This document shows, one piece after another, positions 1 to 13,600 of a stretch of DNA of 64,000 nucleotides. The notes beneath the pieces are model-generated. The model worked only from the letters and a program-made list of their open reading frames with translations. It ran no database searches and had not been told where the DNA came from. The translations under genes and the position numbers were made by a program. The first letter of the stretch is position 1. Each line of letters begins with the position of its first letter. Source of the DNA: Buddleja alternifolia (Eukaryota; Streptophyta; Magnoliopsida; Lamiales; Scrophulariaceae); assembly GCA_019426215.1 (NCBI GenBank), contig CM033396.1, positions 34,152,503 to 34,216,502 of the forward strand, in the 5' to 3' direction.

Positions 1-358
1 TTTTTCTTTCTCCTTAACATATTATTTTTTGCATTTTATTGTTTTGAGTAAAACTATAGATGAATGAGAAGTGAATTGTGATGTAATTTGTGAATAAAAT
101 TACGATTAAATGGTGAAATTTGCCAATTATTCTTTGTTTGAGATGGAAAATGTCAAAAGTTGTGTTTTTGGGGTGCAAAATGTAATTGTTGATATTTCAA
201 TTAGCCCCAACAGTTACCAAATTGACTGAAAATTAGATGAAGGGACCACATTTGATGAAAATGTGATAGTTTAAGAACTACATTTGATCAGCGGTGTAAT
301 TGGCTGATCAAAAATCAAATTCAACGTATAATTGGAGGACTAAAATGAAATTTTCTCC
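1..358. repeat. Probable right end of a TIR element cut by the window edge
   Basis: No gene is visible. The right edge (about 335-358) reads GGACTAAAATGAAATTTTCTCC, the style of ending seen in the Mutator-like TIR elements elsewhere in this window ('ggactaaaa...ttctcc'). The matching left end would lie before base 1, so this is inference from end similarity only. The rest is AT-rich with no coding signal. Confidence 0.3.
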
Positions 359-599
359 ACAAGTAAATTATATTTACCATATATTTCATGACTCTCATTG
401 TTAATACATATCATTTTCATAATTTACTCTCATTTTAAACTCCTAAAATTTGTTACAGTAAAAGATTTGATTAACTCATCATTAAATAACAAATCCTCCC
501 ATGATCAACACAAAAATATGCATCCCAATTTCCAAGATCAAAAGAAAAGACAAGGTGAAAAGCTGAAAAGATTATTTTTTTTAAAAAAAAAGGAAGAAA

Positions 600-781
600 A
601 GTTCACACCCCCACTCACATGCCACGTGTAAAGCAAATACACTACTGAAATATTCCTCCCTTAATGTGGGACCCACCAAGTATTCATGCGTAAATAAAAC
701 CAACAGTCCCCCACTCAGGCCAAGCTAGTATACTCCGATTATAAAAAACTCCGGGTAATGACCTGATTAGCCACTTTTATT
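600..781 (+). promoter_or_regulatory. Candidate core promoter of the ABCC13 gene
   Basis: A palindromic G-box CACGTG lies at 623-628 and a TATA-like TATAAAAA at 740-747. The transposon at 782-1561 lies between this TATA and the ATG at 1635. If the element is removed on paper, the TATA-to-ATG distance falls to roughly 110 bases, a normal plant leader length. Whether this site is still used, or initiation has moved, cannot be told from sequence. Confidence 0.4.
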
Positions 782-1561
782 GGGAGAATTGCAATTTTAG
801 TCCCGTAAAATATGAGCAATTACAATTTCGCTCCTGAGATTTACGGTATTGCAAAATTAGTCTCATAAGACTCAAGAAGATGTAATTTGGTCCGACCAAC
901 AAAACTAAATGGAAAAACTACGTCTGGTACTAACGCATAGTTAGTTGACTAAGTTAACTTTAATTGTTAGATTAAAGAATCATCAAATGTTCAAAAAACT
1001 TCATGGTAAATTGGAAAAGAAAAATTTAATCCCACACATAACCACCACCACCTCCCCGCACTTCCCAACCCCATCCCATTACCCACCCCCGCCCACCCCC
1101 CTATTCACCACCAAACACACCTCCGATGCACCACCATCGTGAGGCCGTACCACAATCGACGCTTCTCCTCCTGTAAATCGTAGCAGCATCGCTCCTCACC
1201 CACCTGAAATTGCACCACCTTTTCAACTTCGTATGTGGGGCGGCGCACGATGGTGCTACGATATGTGAAGCGGCGGTGTGGATTATGGGGCTGGGTGGCG
1301 GCTTACGTGAAGAAGACTTCTGCTTTCATATATATTTTTTAAATGTATTTAATAAATATGTTATATCCCAAATTATAAATTGACGGCAACTAACAGTGTG
1401 TGACGTGCAATCGCTCAACTTTTGTTAAAAAACTAACGTCTAGGACCCCAATATTTTAACCTTTTTTTTTAAATTTTACGAGACGTATTTTACAATCTCG
1501 TACATAATGGGACCAAAGTTGCGATCGCCCATATCTATGGGATTAAATTTGCAATTCTCCC
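782..1561. mobile_element. Mutator-like TIR element in the ABCC13 leader
   Basis: The left end GGGAGAATTGCAATTTTAGT and the right end (reverse complement GGGAGAATTGCAAATTTAAT) form terminal inverted repeats. The similarity continues inwards through the 'tagtcc' blocks. A clean target duplication is not visible: the two 9-base flanks match only in part. The core (about 1040-1300) is strikingly C/G-rich for this AT-rich window (CCACC and GGCGG runs), like the cores of the elements at 18874 and 36740. No transposase is encoded. It sits between the candidate TATA box and the start codon of ABCC13. Confidence 0.6.
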
Positions 1562-1634
1562 CATTTGTAGTAGTATTAATAGCTTCGGCACCGTCAGTTT
1601 ATTGCTCGGTGACTACACTCCAACTGCAGACGCT

Positions 1635-4600
1635 ATGGAACTGATGAACTTCATTTGCCCTGATTCTCCATATGTATCCAATCTCTTTAATCTCTTTATT
1701 ACTTTTTGGGGACTTTCTAAACGTACATAAAATTGTTTCATGAAACCGGCATTGATTTTATTCTCTGTTTTTCCTTTTTACTCGGAAGAAACTAAAAATT
1801 CTTTGTAAATATGTTCAAGATACGGGCTTTTTGTAAATTTAAAGAAACCCTTTTTTCAATATTGAATTTCTGCATGGTTAAATTGAATTTCTCAAATAAA
1901 ATGGGTTTTTCAAGAAATGCATTTTAATTGGTGAAAAAGAAATAAAACTCATAAATATGGTAGCATGATTTGTGTATTATTCTACGGTTACTAACTTGAT
2001 TTTTTCTTGTATCAAACAGGTGTGGGATCAAGATGGTATTTCAGAGTGTTTTGACAATCTATATCCTTTTAATTTTATTTTTTCTTGATGTTATCAGATA
2101 ATGTTAAAAGAGTAATTTTGTTTTGTTTACACCCCTTAATGATATTCACAGTGCTAGGTTTTGGAGTCAACATAGTGACTGTGATTATGGTTGCTGTTCT
2201 TTTGATTATTAGTAGGCGGCGAAGACAATGGAGTAGGGTATGTCAATTGACTTGCTTGTTTCTGAGAGTAATATTGTATGTAAAAATAATTATTTTTACT
2301 CATCATCTTCAGGGACGGAACCATGATTTTATATCCGGGGGGCGAATACGAAATAATGGGGGAAAGTTTGATATTATTTGGTTTTGGGGGGTTGGGGCAA
2401 AATTTCAAAGATCAAAAACTTGTAGGCTAGAAAAATAATTTTTCAGAAGTTGGGGGGCTGCTGCCCCTGCCTCCACCAGCCTCCCATTGGCTCCGCCTCT
2501 GATCATTTTTATTTGTTATGAAACTTCATATGTGTGTACTATCCATGAGACGGTTATGAAAATGCCATTATAGTGAGACATTGAACAGAGGATGCATGGT
2601 CTAATTTTGATATCGAATGTGTTGTATTATTGAACTGATAAAGAGTTCGTTTTGTTGTAATTGACTCCTAACACTTTCACAATCTGCATAAATTACTGCA
2701 GTACTTCCTGAAATATGTTCATCTTTTGTTCTCTCTAATATTAGAGTATAATATTCCAGAAATGTGGTTAAAATAAGAAGTCATTAGTCTTTCGGTTCTC
2801 AGATGAACGACAATGTTAAGTCGTCTATTGATACAAATTTTTTACCCCCGAAGACTAATAGTAATGATAAACATAGTTGAAAAAGGAGATATTTAAACTC
2901 CCGAAGGAAGGGCAAAATTGTGTCATAGCATAACCTATTTATTTGATTTGCTTTTATATTAGTATCAGTTCAAGTTTTAATATTTTTCTTTGATGAGGGC
3001 TTCTTTGTACGAATTCATCTGAAATTGTACAGGTCAATCTTTCAATAAGGATTTCATTTTCTATTCTTGCTGCTTTGGGAGCATGCACGGCCCTCTTTGG
3101 CATAATTATGCTTACGAGGACAATATTAAATGCCCGATCCGTCCCATATCATGAATGGCTGTATGCATGCTCACACCTCTCCGTCTGGGTAAGACTAATA
3201 TTCTTTATGTCAATCCAAAATCAAAAAAAGTGCAGCTTTCTTCTCATGTTTTCTTAGAGTGATCATTTGACTTCTCAATTTTGAATTTCAGGTGGTCATT
3301 CTTATCGTGTCAGGGTGTGAGAATCGGATGGATGTCTTATGCAATGGTGTCCTGTGTTCTTGGTGGTTCATTAAAATACTCGTCTTGATCCCTCGACTAC
3401 AAAATGTTTTTTCTTCACTTCAGGTGATTTTTTCGTTTCATTTCCCCTTATTTATTTTTGCTCAAAATCACTATGGAGTTGTAAAGAATGGAGTAACAGG
3501 GCAATATGCCATAGTTGATAAATTATGAAAATTTTGCATGCTTTCATAATTGAAACGGAAAAAGATAAATTGGTATAATTGAAATGTACACCACTATGCA
3601 TCATGCGAGAAGGATTTTTTTTTTTTAAATCCTTCTTCTATGCTTTGCTTCTTAATTGCGACCAATTAAATTATCCGTCTTTCATCATATTTTCTGTCAC
3701 AGGTTATAATATGGATTAAGGAGATATGCGGGGCTATTGCTGACATCATGTTTGGAATATTAATAAACATAATCAGAATAAAAGGGGCATCTTATGGAAA
3801 CAGGTATTACCGATTCCATCAAGTTTGCATGTTCCATTATGGAAGCGTAAAAATTATTGACATTACTTCATATAGTCAGAGCAGTTGCATTCTATTGTTT
3901 ATACATTCTCTCATGGTAAGATTATTTGTAGAATGTGAAAGTTGGTTATACGCAAATCAGTGTGAAAGTTGGTTTCATGTTTTACTCTGATGATGCACTC
4001 AATCTATTTGTAATATTGCAGTTCAATGGTGGATCCACTTCTTCCTTACCAAAGGGAAATTGGAGAAGGTCATTCTAGGGACTTAGTAAGTACTTTCTCA
4101 CTTGTCTGGCTTTAACGACTCCAATTTTTCCCGTTTACATTAGTTGTAACTATATTTAATTTGATATGTCCTCTTTATGTTACTTTTGAAGGGAATTGTA
4201 CATAACATTTGGCATGTCATGACATTCAAATCCATCGATCCTGTGATGCAACATGGTGTAAACAAGCAGCTTGACTTTGAAGATTTACTTCAGCTACCTG
4301 TAGATATGGATCCTTCATCTTGCCATAATTTGCTAATGAGAATTTGGGATGCTCAAAGAAGGAATAACCTTAGTCACCCTTCTTTATTGAAGACGATATG
4401 CTTAGCATATGGATGGCCATATTTCTTCATAGGTTTGTTAAAGGTAATACGCTGTAATTTAGACAAAGTGAAAATTTGATTCACAAATTCATGTTAGCTT
4501 GATTGCTTGCTTTGTTGCAGGTGCTTAATGACTGTCTAGGTTTTGCAGGACCACTCCTTCTCAATAAGCTAATTCGTTTTCTTCAGAAAGGTTTACATTC

Positions 4601-7600
4601 TTCAATTACTGTACCGTTTGTGGTTTTTAGTTGAAATAATTGAAATAAGAATGATGTCAAAACTGGTTTTGATATGGAGTTATCGCTCTTAAAATGTTTT
4701 AACATAGACTTGATAACGAGGCAATGTCGTTTGCAATTTTCATACTAGATATTGAGATTTTTTATTTATTGATAATTGGACAACCTTACCATCACATGCT
4801 GCTGTTACATTCACTATATTTTTTCAAATATGCCAATTGAAAAATCAATAGGAAAAGAAGAGATTTCAACCATTAGGTCCCTTTTCGGAACTAGTGATTT
4901 CATATGTAAATGTATTATTACTTTCTGAGTGTTAAGAGTACTTGACTGCTCATGAAACTTCTTTCATTAGTGGATTCATGTCAGAGATTAGGTCTATTTT
5001 ATACACGCATGGAGAACTAAGAATTGCTAAATTATTTTATTGATTCTCAAAGGATTATTTTAATTGAATTAAGGACCTTATGTGTTCCTAAATTTGTTTT
5101 TTTCCCAATAAATAAAAGTCTGACCAGTTAATATTCTCTGAGATTAATAGTGGTTGAGACTGGATTCCGTCTCCCGGATTTTGGTCCACACCAGCCAACT
5201 TTATACTTGTATTGCACTCACTTTTGATGGAGCTACTGTAATTTGTTTGCAATAAACTATTCCTAGAAGCAGTGGAATTGCTAGTGTGAAAGAGAATTCA
5301 GAAATCGTGACAGATTTAAATTTCATTGAACAGGTTCCAGAAATGTCGATGGTTATGTTTTTGCAATATCATTGGGCTTGGTATCTGTTCTAAAGTAATT
5401 TTTCTTCCCTAGATTTGTCCAATTTTTTTATGTTTAGTGATATTACTTTACTTATCATCCTTGCTAATGCTTCTGCTATGAAGAGGCGGGTTTTATCGTG
5501 TGTCCATGTTAAAGGATCATTATATGCAATGAATTGTTGATGCACACACCAGGATCTCAGTTGTTTCCTTGCTTGAAGTTTTATTTAAATAGTCAAATTT
5601 TTCCTTTTAATTGACAAAATAGGATTTCATTGCGCTGTAGCTCAACTTAATTATTAATAATACTTCGTTTACAGAAAAAAGGATAATGACATTTATGATC
5701 CCTAATGCATACATTTTGTGTAAGAGTAGTCCCTTGTTCAAATTTTATTTTACTTAAGGCTGTTTTGGACATTTTTACCCTTTTGTGTGAGCATGGATTC
5801 CGGAGCAAATCTAAGGGTAAAAATGTCCAAAAGGGACTTCAGTGAAACAAAATGCTAAAGTCAAGATTTGAACATGAGGGACTACACTGATACAAAGCTT
5901 ATACATCAGGGACCATAAATGTCATTAACCCAAATAAAAATAATTATCAATAATACCTGCATGATATTGTGTATTTTGTTATGTTATAAAATCGTGGAGT
6001 TTTGTTTGAAATATGATAACAAGAATATTCTTTTTTTCAGATGATGTTTAATGTTGCTTGTAGATTATAAAAATTGTGATACATGTTTTCTTATGTAAAT
6101 CGGTTATTTATGGTGTCCAATTTATCGTGTAATCCAGCTTAGATATAGAGTCCATGTGCTTTCAGGTACATGAATCAAATGATACCAATCAAAAAAGTTG
6201 TTTGTTTTCTTTTTGTAAATTTTTTGCCTTTCATATTTCATCGTCATATTATAAGGATTTTTATACCTAAGAACTCTTCAAAATAATCTATGTTTTTTAG
6301 TTCTTATAAGTTATAATATAAATAGTAGCATTTGAGGATGAACAAATTGGCAATATGGCATAATAGCTTTTCTCCCTTAAATGTTTTATCCTCGGCTATT
6401 ACTACAAGTCATTCTGCTAAGGTCTGTTGATTCTTATGTGATTATAGGATCATAATATCACTGAATTGCATTCATGTATCTGCACAGTAATAGATAATGA
6501 TTGTTTGTGCGTGGTAGCAATCTCTAAATATTACAGTTCAATGCTGCAGATCGTTCCTGGACACTCAATATAGTTTTCGTCTTGCACAACTTAGGCTAAA
6601 ATTGAGATCCAGTATTATGACTATCATCTACCGGAAGGTAAATTTTCTTTAACATTATAACAAAATTGAAAATATTATATGCATTGAAAGAAAAGTTTGT
6701 GATATTTCATGCATGTGTGCGTCTATCTTAATCGACTCACATGTAACACAAATTTTGCTCATATGTTCATAATGTGGAATCACATATAATACGTCCTACA
6801 GAAAAGTTGAAAATTATCTATTTCTTTTGCATAGAGAATTAGTGCTCTGCCATCACTATGTTTCAATCTATACCCTTATATGCATAAGAAATAATTATAT
6901 AGTTCTTACAGCGTGCACATATTTTTTTCCAGTGTCTTAGCATTAGCTTAGCAGAGAGATCAAAATTTTCCGAAGGAGAAATTCAAACATTCATGTCCGT
7001 GGATGCAGACCGAATTGTAAACCTAAGCAACAGTGTTCATGATATGTGGAGGTCATATACTAACATTGGCATGTACTCTACTTTTTCTCTTTTGAGTATG
7101 AATTGGCCAATTTCTTTTTAGTTGAATAAGTATATGTGGTAAAAAGAAGATTCCTTCTGAAAAAACTTTTGAATTTATAGTTTAAACGGTCTAAGTCATA
7201 TTACATCATCCAGAGAAGCTAGAATTCTTAGTCTTGGGGCTAGGTAGATAATTTTGGCTTTAAGAATTTAAAGGAGAGCAAAACTGTGAAGTTCCATCTG
7301 ATTTTTTCGTATAAAACTTGATATTATAGACGAGTTATGGGAGGCGATCGTCTCGTCAAGCCCTCTACTCGCTCCGTCTCGTACATCAATTATCCGACTA
7401 GAACTTCTGTCTTAAAAAATGTCCTTGGGACATGCTAACAATCTAAGAATATGAAGTTATTTTATATCAACTTAAAAGTGGGTTGGCGAGCTATGATTTA
7501 TGTCATCATATTGGCTTGTGGGGTTAGTAGGAAGAGTGCTGCAACATGTTTTATGATCAAATATTTAGACAGCCTATTATATCTGTACTCATCGTGTTTT

Positions 7601-10600
7601 ATTGTGTAATTGCATCAGCTTGCCACTGCAAATAGGAGTTGCACTCTATCTACTGTATACTCAAGTGAAGTTTGCCTTTCTGTCTGGGCTGGCAATTACA
7701 ATTTTGCTAATACCGGGTATATTAATGAACTGTTTAATAGTTATGTCGTTCACACACAAATGGCTTTTCGATTCAGGGTTACTGTTCCTCCCCAACAAAA
7801 AGGTCACTGAAACCATAGAATATTACATTTATTGGGGATCTATATACTAAATAGGCTGTGTTCCATATTATACTTAACTCAAATCATCTTCTAAAATTAT
7901 CCCAGCACACACAAAAGTAAGTGAGAGTGTGTGTGTGTGTATTATATTAACTTTTTAATATAGAAATGACATGTCCGAAAGGAAGTGAATCTAAGTTAGT
8001 TTTGGGTAAATTTATATACTAACCGATAGTTCATAAACTTACATAACTCATCAGAAATGGAGGAATGTCTTTGTCCAGAATTCACAAATTATCATTGCTT
8101 TCATACTTTATGTAGACTTTTACCAAATTCTTTGGATTCTCAATATTTGTAGCAAGGTATGCGCCAAACAAATGTATTGAGATTTGAGTTGGTAAACTAA
8201 TCCTATTTCCTGAATCATGGTTAATTGCGGTTAAGACTTTCATAACCTCACAAATCTTAAGTTGCTAATGTTTTAAATTGAATCTCTCCAAAAAGAAATA
8301 TAATCTGAATCTATTCAGTAGAGTAGCATCAATTTGATACATTTTTTTTTTGGATATTAACTACTTTATTCACAGTTAACAAATGGATTGCGAATCTGAT
8401 AGCAAACGCCACCAAAAATATGATGGAGCAAAAAGATGAACGGTATACTATTCTATAACTGCATGATTCACTCATAGAAATTTGTAGTATGAATTTAATA
8501 ATTTTCTCTCTCCTTGCTGTTCCGGTTCACCTCAACTCCCCCCAATAGTATTTATAAGAGATTAATATTTGTTAATGTTATCTTCTTTTGACTGTGAATT
8601 TTAACTACAGTGTTCCTTTATTACATAACAACAAACATCAAAATTATATTTAACAAGCTTTCATGGTTTCGGTATTTGGCATTTAATAAATACGTGCCAT
8701 TTTGCAGGATTAGAAAGACCGCTGAAATTTTAATGTATATCCGTACTTTAAAAATGTACGGATGGGAACTGCTTTTTGCCAACTGTTTGATGAAGACAAG
8801 ATCCTCTGAAGTCAAATATCTAACAGTAAGAAGAATTTAGTTAACTAAATTAATTTGATTCACAATTGTACTTTATTCTCTACCCTTGATATTATATTGA
8901 TCACATGTCTTTTTGCTAGACTAGGAAATATTTGGACGCGTGGTGTGTGTTTTTTTGGGCAACTACACCCACCCTCTTCTCTCTGTTCACATTTGGACTC
9001 TATTCTCTAATGGGCCACCAGCTTGATGCTGCAACGGTATTCTCACCCTCTACTCTTGCTTTCTGAGGAACAATTCATATTTTTAGAATTTCTTAATCTT
9101 CGTTGCTTGCACTTGCATTGAATTTTCAGGTTTTCACTTGCCTGGCTCTGTTTAATAACTTGATCTCTCCTCTAAACTCTTTCCCGTGGGTCATCAATGG
9201 TCTGATTGATGTAAGTTGTCGACTTTATCTTTATAATAAGGGATAATTACATGCGCACCCCTCATTTATTGGGTACCACAACCCCTGAGTTTCTGCAAAT
9301 TAACAAGGCACATATTAACAACTCGAAGAAAGAACAGGGGTGATGTGTAATCTATTTTTACTAGCATCGGGTAACAGGGGTGGTAATTTCTCAAACCTGA
9401 AGGTGTTTTTCGTAAATAGTGTCTCATGCTGGAGGTGTCTATGTAATTTACCCTTATAATAATTTGTTTTGGATGTCAAACCATAGATATTATCTTATGC
9501 TTCCCGCAGGCGGCTATATCTACTAGACGATTGAGCAAGTATTTGTCTTGTTATGAAAGTGATGTTGGGCTTGACAATTCATCCTCGCGGTGCTATGATG
9601 AGAAGTTTGATATTGAAGAAACTGCAGTTGCTGTCCATGATGCATCTTGTACGTGGTCAAGCTATGATGAGAAGGAATTCGATCTGGTATTGGAGCATGT
9701 AAATCTTTTTGTTCCAAAGGGTTCCATGGTTGCCGTAATTGGAGAGGTGAATTTTCTTGCATTATAACTCTTGCCTAGACTCTAAATCTCTTGGTGAAGT
9801 TGGTAGATTTTTCATATTTATTTGTGTTGTAGAGTCACTAAATCATTAATTTTGTTAAACTTTTCTTATGTGAATAGCTTCAATAAATGTTTGTTTCAGT
9901 GTACCAACTGATTTTGACAAACTTCTTACGTCCCAAAGTTTATAATAAATTGGACTTGCATGTATAAAATTTTGTAGTCAAAATAAAAGGATTGTTTGCC
10001 ACAAGAGGAGATCGAGAACATTTTGAAGTGAGATTTATGAAATTTTGCAATTAAATTTTTTTAGCTATATCACCAATTAACTCTTCAATGTTTCTGTCTT
10101 GATTTAATAGGAAGCTCATTTAGTCTGGTAAAAGAAGTATTGACTGTTTAAAACCAATCAAGTGCATACATTGAACTGTTTATAACCAAAATCAAACTAG
10201 TTGGTCAATAGGTGATGAATTGAACACTGATATATTCATTTACTTTCGATAATGAACACTTGAATCGATGCGTACAGTCTGAAGAAATGAAATATTTTGA
10301 TAATGAACTCTTAACTCGATTTCGTACAGTCTAAAAAAATGATCTAAGTCAGGACCTGCACATTTATACTGCCGATATAAGATCCAAATTAATTTTTTTA
10401 ACAATCTATACTTGGATTACAGGTTGGATCAGGTAAATCATCCCTTCTAAATTTGGTTCTAGGTGAAACCAGACTCATCGATGGAGAAATATACATAAAT
10501 GGATCCAAAGCATATGTACCACAGGTCAATGATCTTTTTCTTATTATCAGCTTTGTGTATTATTTTTGAACAAGTTTATAATATTCTATATTTGCTTTAG

Positions 10601-13600
10601 GTCCCCTGGATAATGTCTGGAACTCTTCGTGATAATATTTTGCTCGGAAAGGACTACGAGCAGAAAAGGTAGTATTAAGTATTACATATACCTTTATGAG
10701 CACATTTTGGTGATTTTATTTCGTATAAATATGTCAAATCTGGTTTATTGCCTTTAGTTGTTCAATGATAATTTCAACTAGATTTTGTTTTAAAAAAATT
10801 CTTGCCGAAAATATTTTCAAATAAAAATCTCATTATCCTTTTACCCGAGCAGATACTCAGAAATATTAAACATGTGTGCTCTGGATCTTGATATTTCTCT
10901 AATGATGGGAGGTGATATGGCGTGTATTGGTGAGAAAGGGATTAATTTATCTGGAGGACAAAGAGCTCGTCTTGCCCTGGCAAGGTAATACTTTGTGAGA
11001 GAATCATGCATTATACATCAATTTTAGAGATAACTACCTACACACTCCCTCACTTACTAGCTGATTACCATGAGCACTAAGGTTTTACAAATTACTAGGA
11101 CACCGCTCGTCAGATATTTGACAACACGAAAAATAGAGGGTGGAATTATAACCTGCTTTTAGTGACATGTGATGAAATTGTAATATTTTTTATTGATTGA
11201 GGAAGTTATCGTAACTTCTCGAACCTCGGGGTGTTTTTCCTAATTATGGGCTCACGCAGGGGGTGTCTACTTAATTTATCCTTAATTTTATGTTCTCCGG
11301 ATCCTTTTTGTTTATTATTGGACTGGACAGGGCTCTTTATCATGGTTCCGATACATATCTGCTTGATGATGTTCTGAGTGCAGTCGACGCACATGTTGCT
11401 TGCTCGATTCTACAAAACGCCATTCTTAGCCCGTTTATGAACCAGAAGACACGAATTCTTTGCACACATAATATTCAGGTTTGATCAATTGAGAAATATT
11501 TGATACATAATTCAAAAATCGCTCTTTGCAAGATTTATTGTTCTGATAGTGATCATTTTTCAATGAACAACTTCATCTGAGACCACCTTTCATGTAGTAA
11601 TGTGCTTGTCTAATTGTATTTTAAGATAATACAACATTTAAATAAGGTAAAGATTTCCCTGTTGTGATATGGAGAGAACTTTCTTTGTTATCTTAGTTGT
11701 GATTGGTGTTTTATACACTGTATAGTTGATCATTTTTTAATTTTATGTTTTCTTTTCTCGAATTCATGCAACCACTGTTTTACTTTAAAAGGTACTGTAG
11801 CAACGGTTCTAATTGGTTACCGTATCATCATTATTTGGCAGTCTCACTATCCTTAGTCAAGGAAGAGATTACTTGTAACCTCACAAAATGGAAAGTCTCA
11901 AGATTTTTTTTGTCATTACACAATTTTCTGTTATAGGGTTGAATACTAATAGTATTTCTCGGCAAATCACATAATTAAATAATAATACAGTTATCATGCT
12001 TCTAGTTGCTAAAATAACAGAAAAAGCTACTTTGAAAGAAAAGTTGCATCATATTGTGGACATGATAATTTATCTGAGAGACTTGGCCAATTACACGCTA
12101 GTAATTCTGAAAATTTTATATCACTTTGCAGGCCATACATTTGGCTGATATGGTGCTTCTGATGGATAAAGGACGTGTGAAATGGGCGGGAAGTCCATCG
12201 GACTCATCTATTAATTCCTACACAGCATTTTTATCACAAAATGAGTTTAACACTTTATCCGAAGTACAAAAAAACAAAAAGGTATCAAATATTTCTGGTG
12301 AACCGGAGAAAGCTCAAGAAGTAGACTGTATAAGCACTTCCAATGAAGCCGAAGACATCGTTCAGGTCGAGACCAGAAAAGAGGGAAGAGTTGAGACAAC
12401 AGTGTACAAGTGAGTTACTACTTTTTATACACAAAACCGACAGTTTCTAGGATTAATTACAGGAACGCTCCCTCACTTATTGGTTAATTAACACAAGCCC
12501 CCTGAGGTTTCACAAATTGCCATGATACCCCTTGTCAGACCTGGACAACTTCAAAAACAGGGGTGAAATTGTAATTGTTTTTTACTGACAGGGGTGAAAT
12601 TGTAATATACTTTTACTGACAGGGGTAAAATTGTAATATGCTTTTACTGACAGGGGAAGTTATGTTAATTTCTCAATTCTCGGAATACTTTCGTAAGAAG
12701 GATCTCATGTTCTGGCATCGATGTAATTTACCCAGTTTTGAATTATCAAGCTAAATATGTATTCCCCTTCATTCTACAGAAACTATGCGGCATTTTGTGG
12801 TTGGTTCATTACAGTTGTGACGTGCCTCTCAGCAATCTTGATGCAAGCCTCACGTAACGGTAATGATCTCTGGCTGTCATTTTGGGTTGATACAAGTGGA
12901 AGCCACCAAAGCAAGTATTCGACTACTTTTTATCTGGTGAGTACTTATTTTCCTGTAGTTAAATTGAGGTCTGATTGAACTTTATTTCATGTTTTATTTA
13001 TCAAAAGGGTAAATTATATGGACACCTAAAAACAAAACAGCCTGAAGTTTGAGAAATTCCCATAAAAACATATTACAATTGTATCCCCTATCTGTAAAAA
13101 CAGATTCAAAATTTCACCCTCTATTTTACGAGTTAGCACGATCTGACAGGGAGTGTCTTAGTCATTTGTAAAACCTTAGGCGGCACGGTAATTACTTAAT
13201 AAGTGAGGGATTGTGCATGTAATTATACCTTATTTAAATTGATGCCCGTGGCCTGGCAGTTTATCCGGTGTAGCCATAAAGCACGAATAATATATAGAAT
13301 TGATTTCGGAAATTCCCCCTTCCCGCAAGGATAGAAAAAGAAAATGACATGAAAGTAAGAAGAGAGCAAGGTTGTCATAAGCTGCACTGTGAAGAAACAC
13401 AGATGCTTCATATTTTTTTTTTTGGCTTAAATTTGAACTCAACTTGTACTCGTTAACAAAATAGAAAGCTCATGGAATGTTTTTTCTTTTTCTTTCTTTC
13501 TTTCTTTTTTTGTTTTTTGGCAACTTATGAACTTGAGCTAAAGCTTCATTCAGCTTGTTTCTGGTAATGATTTTAACTCTCATGGTTAAGAAAACTTGAG

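Noticed and set aside
398..1142. Short reading frames before ABCC13
   Set aside because: They are low-complexity (Lys or Pro/Thr/His-rich), overlap the promoter or a TIR element, and have no family resemblance.
1674..2019. ABCC13 intron 1 (donor GTATCC) as a second U12 intron
   Set aside because: Only GTATCC agrees; the following bases are AATC, not TTT, and the acceptor side has a U2-like branch and polypyrimidine region. A normal GT-AG intron is more likely.
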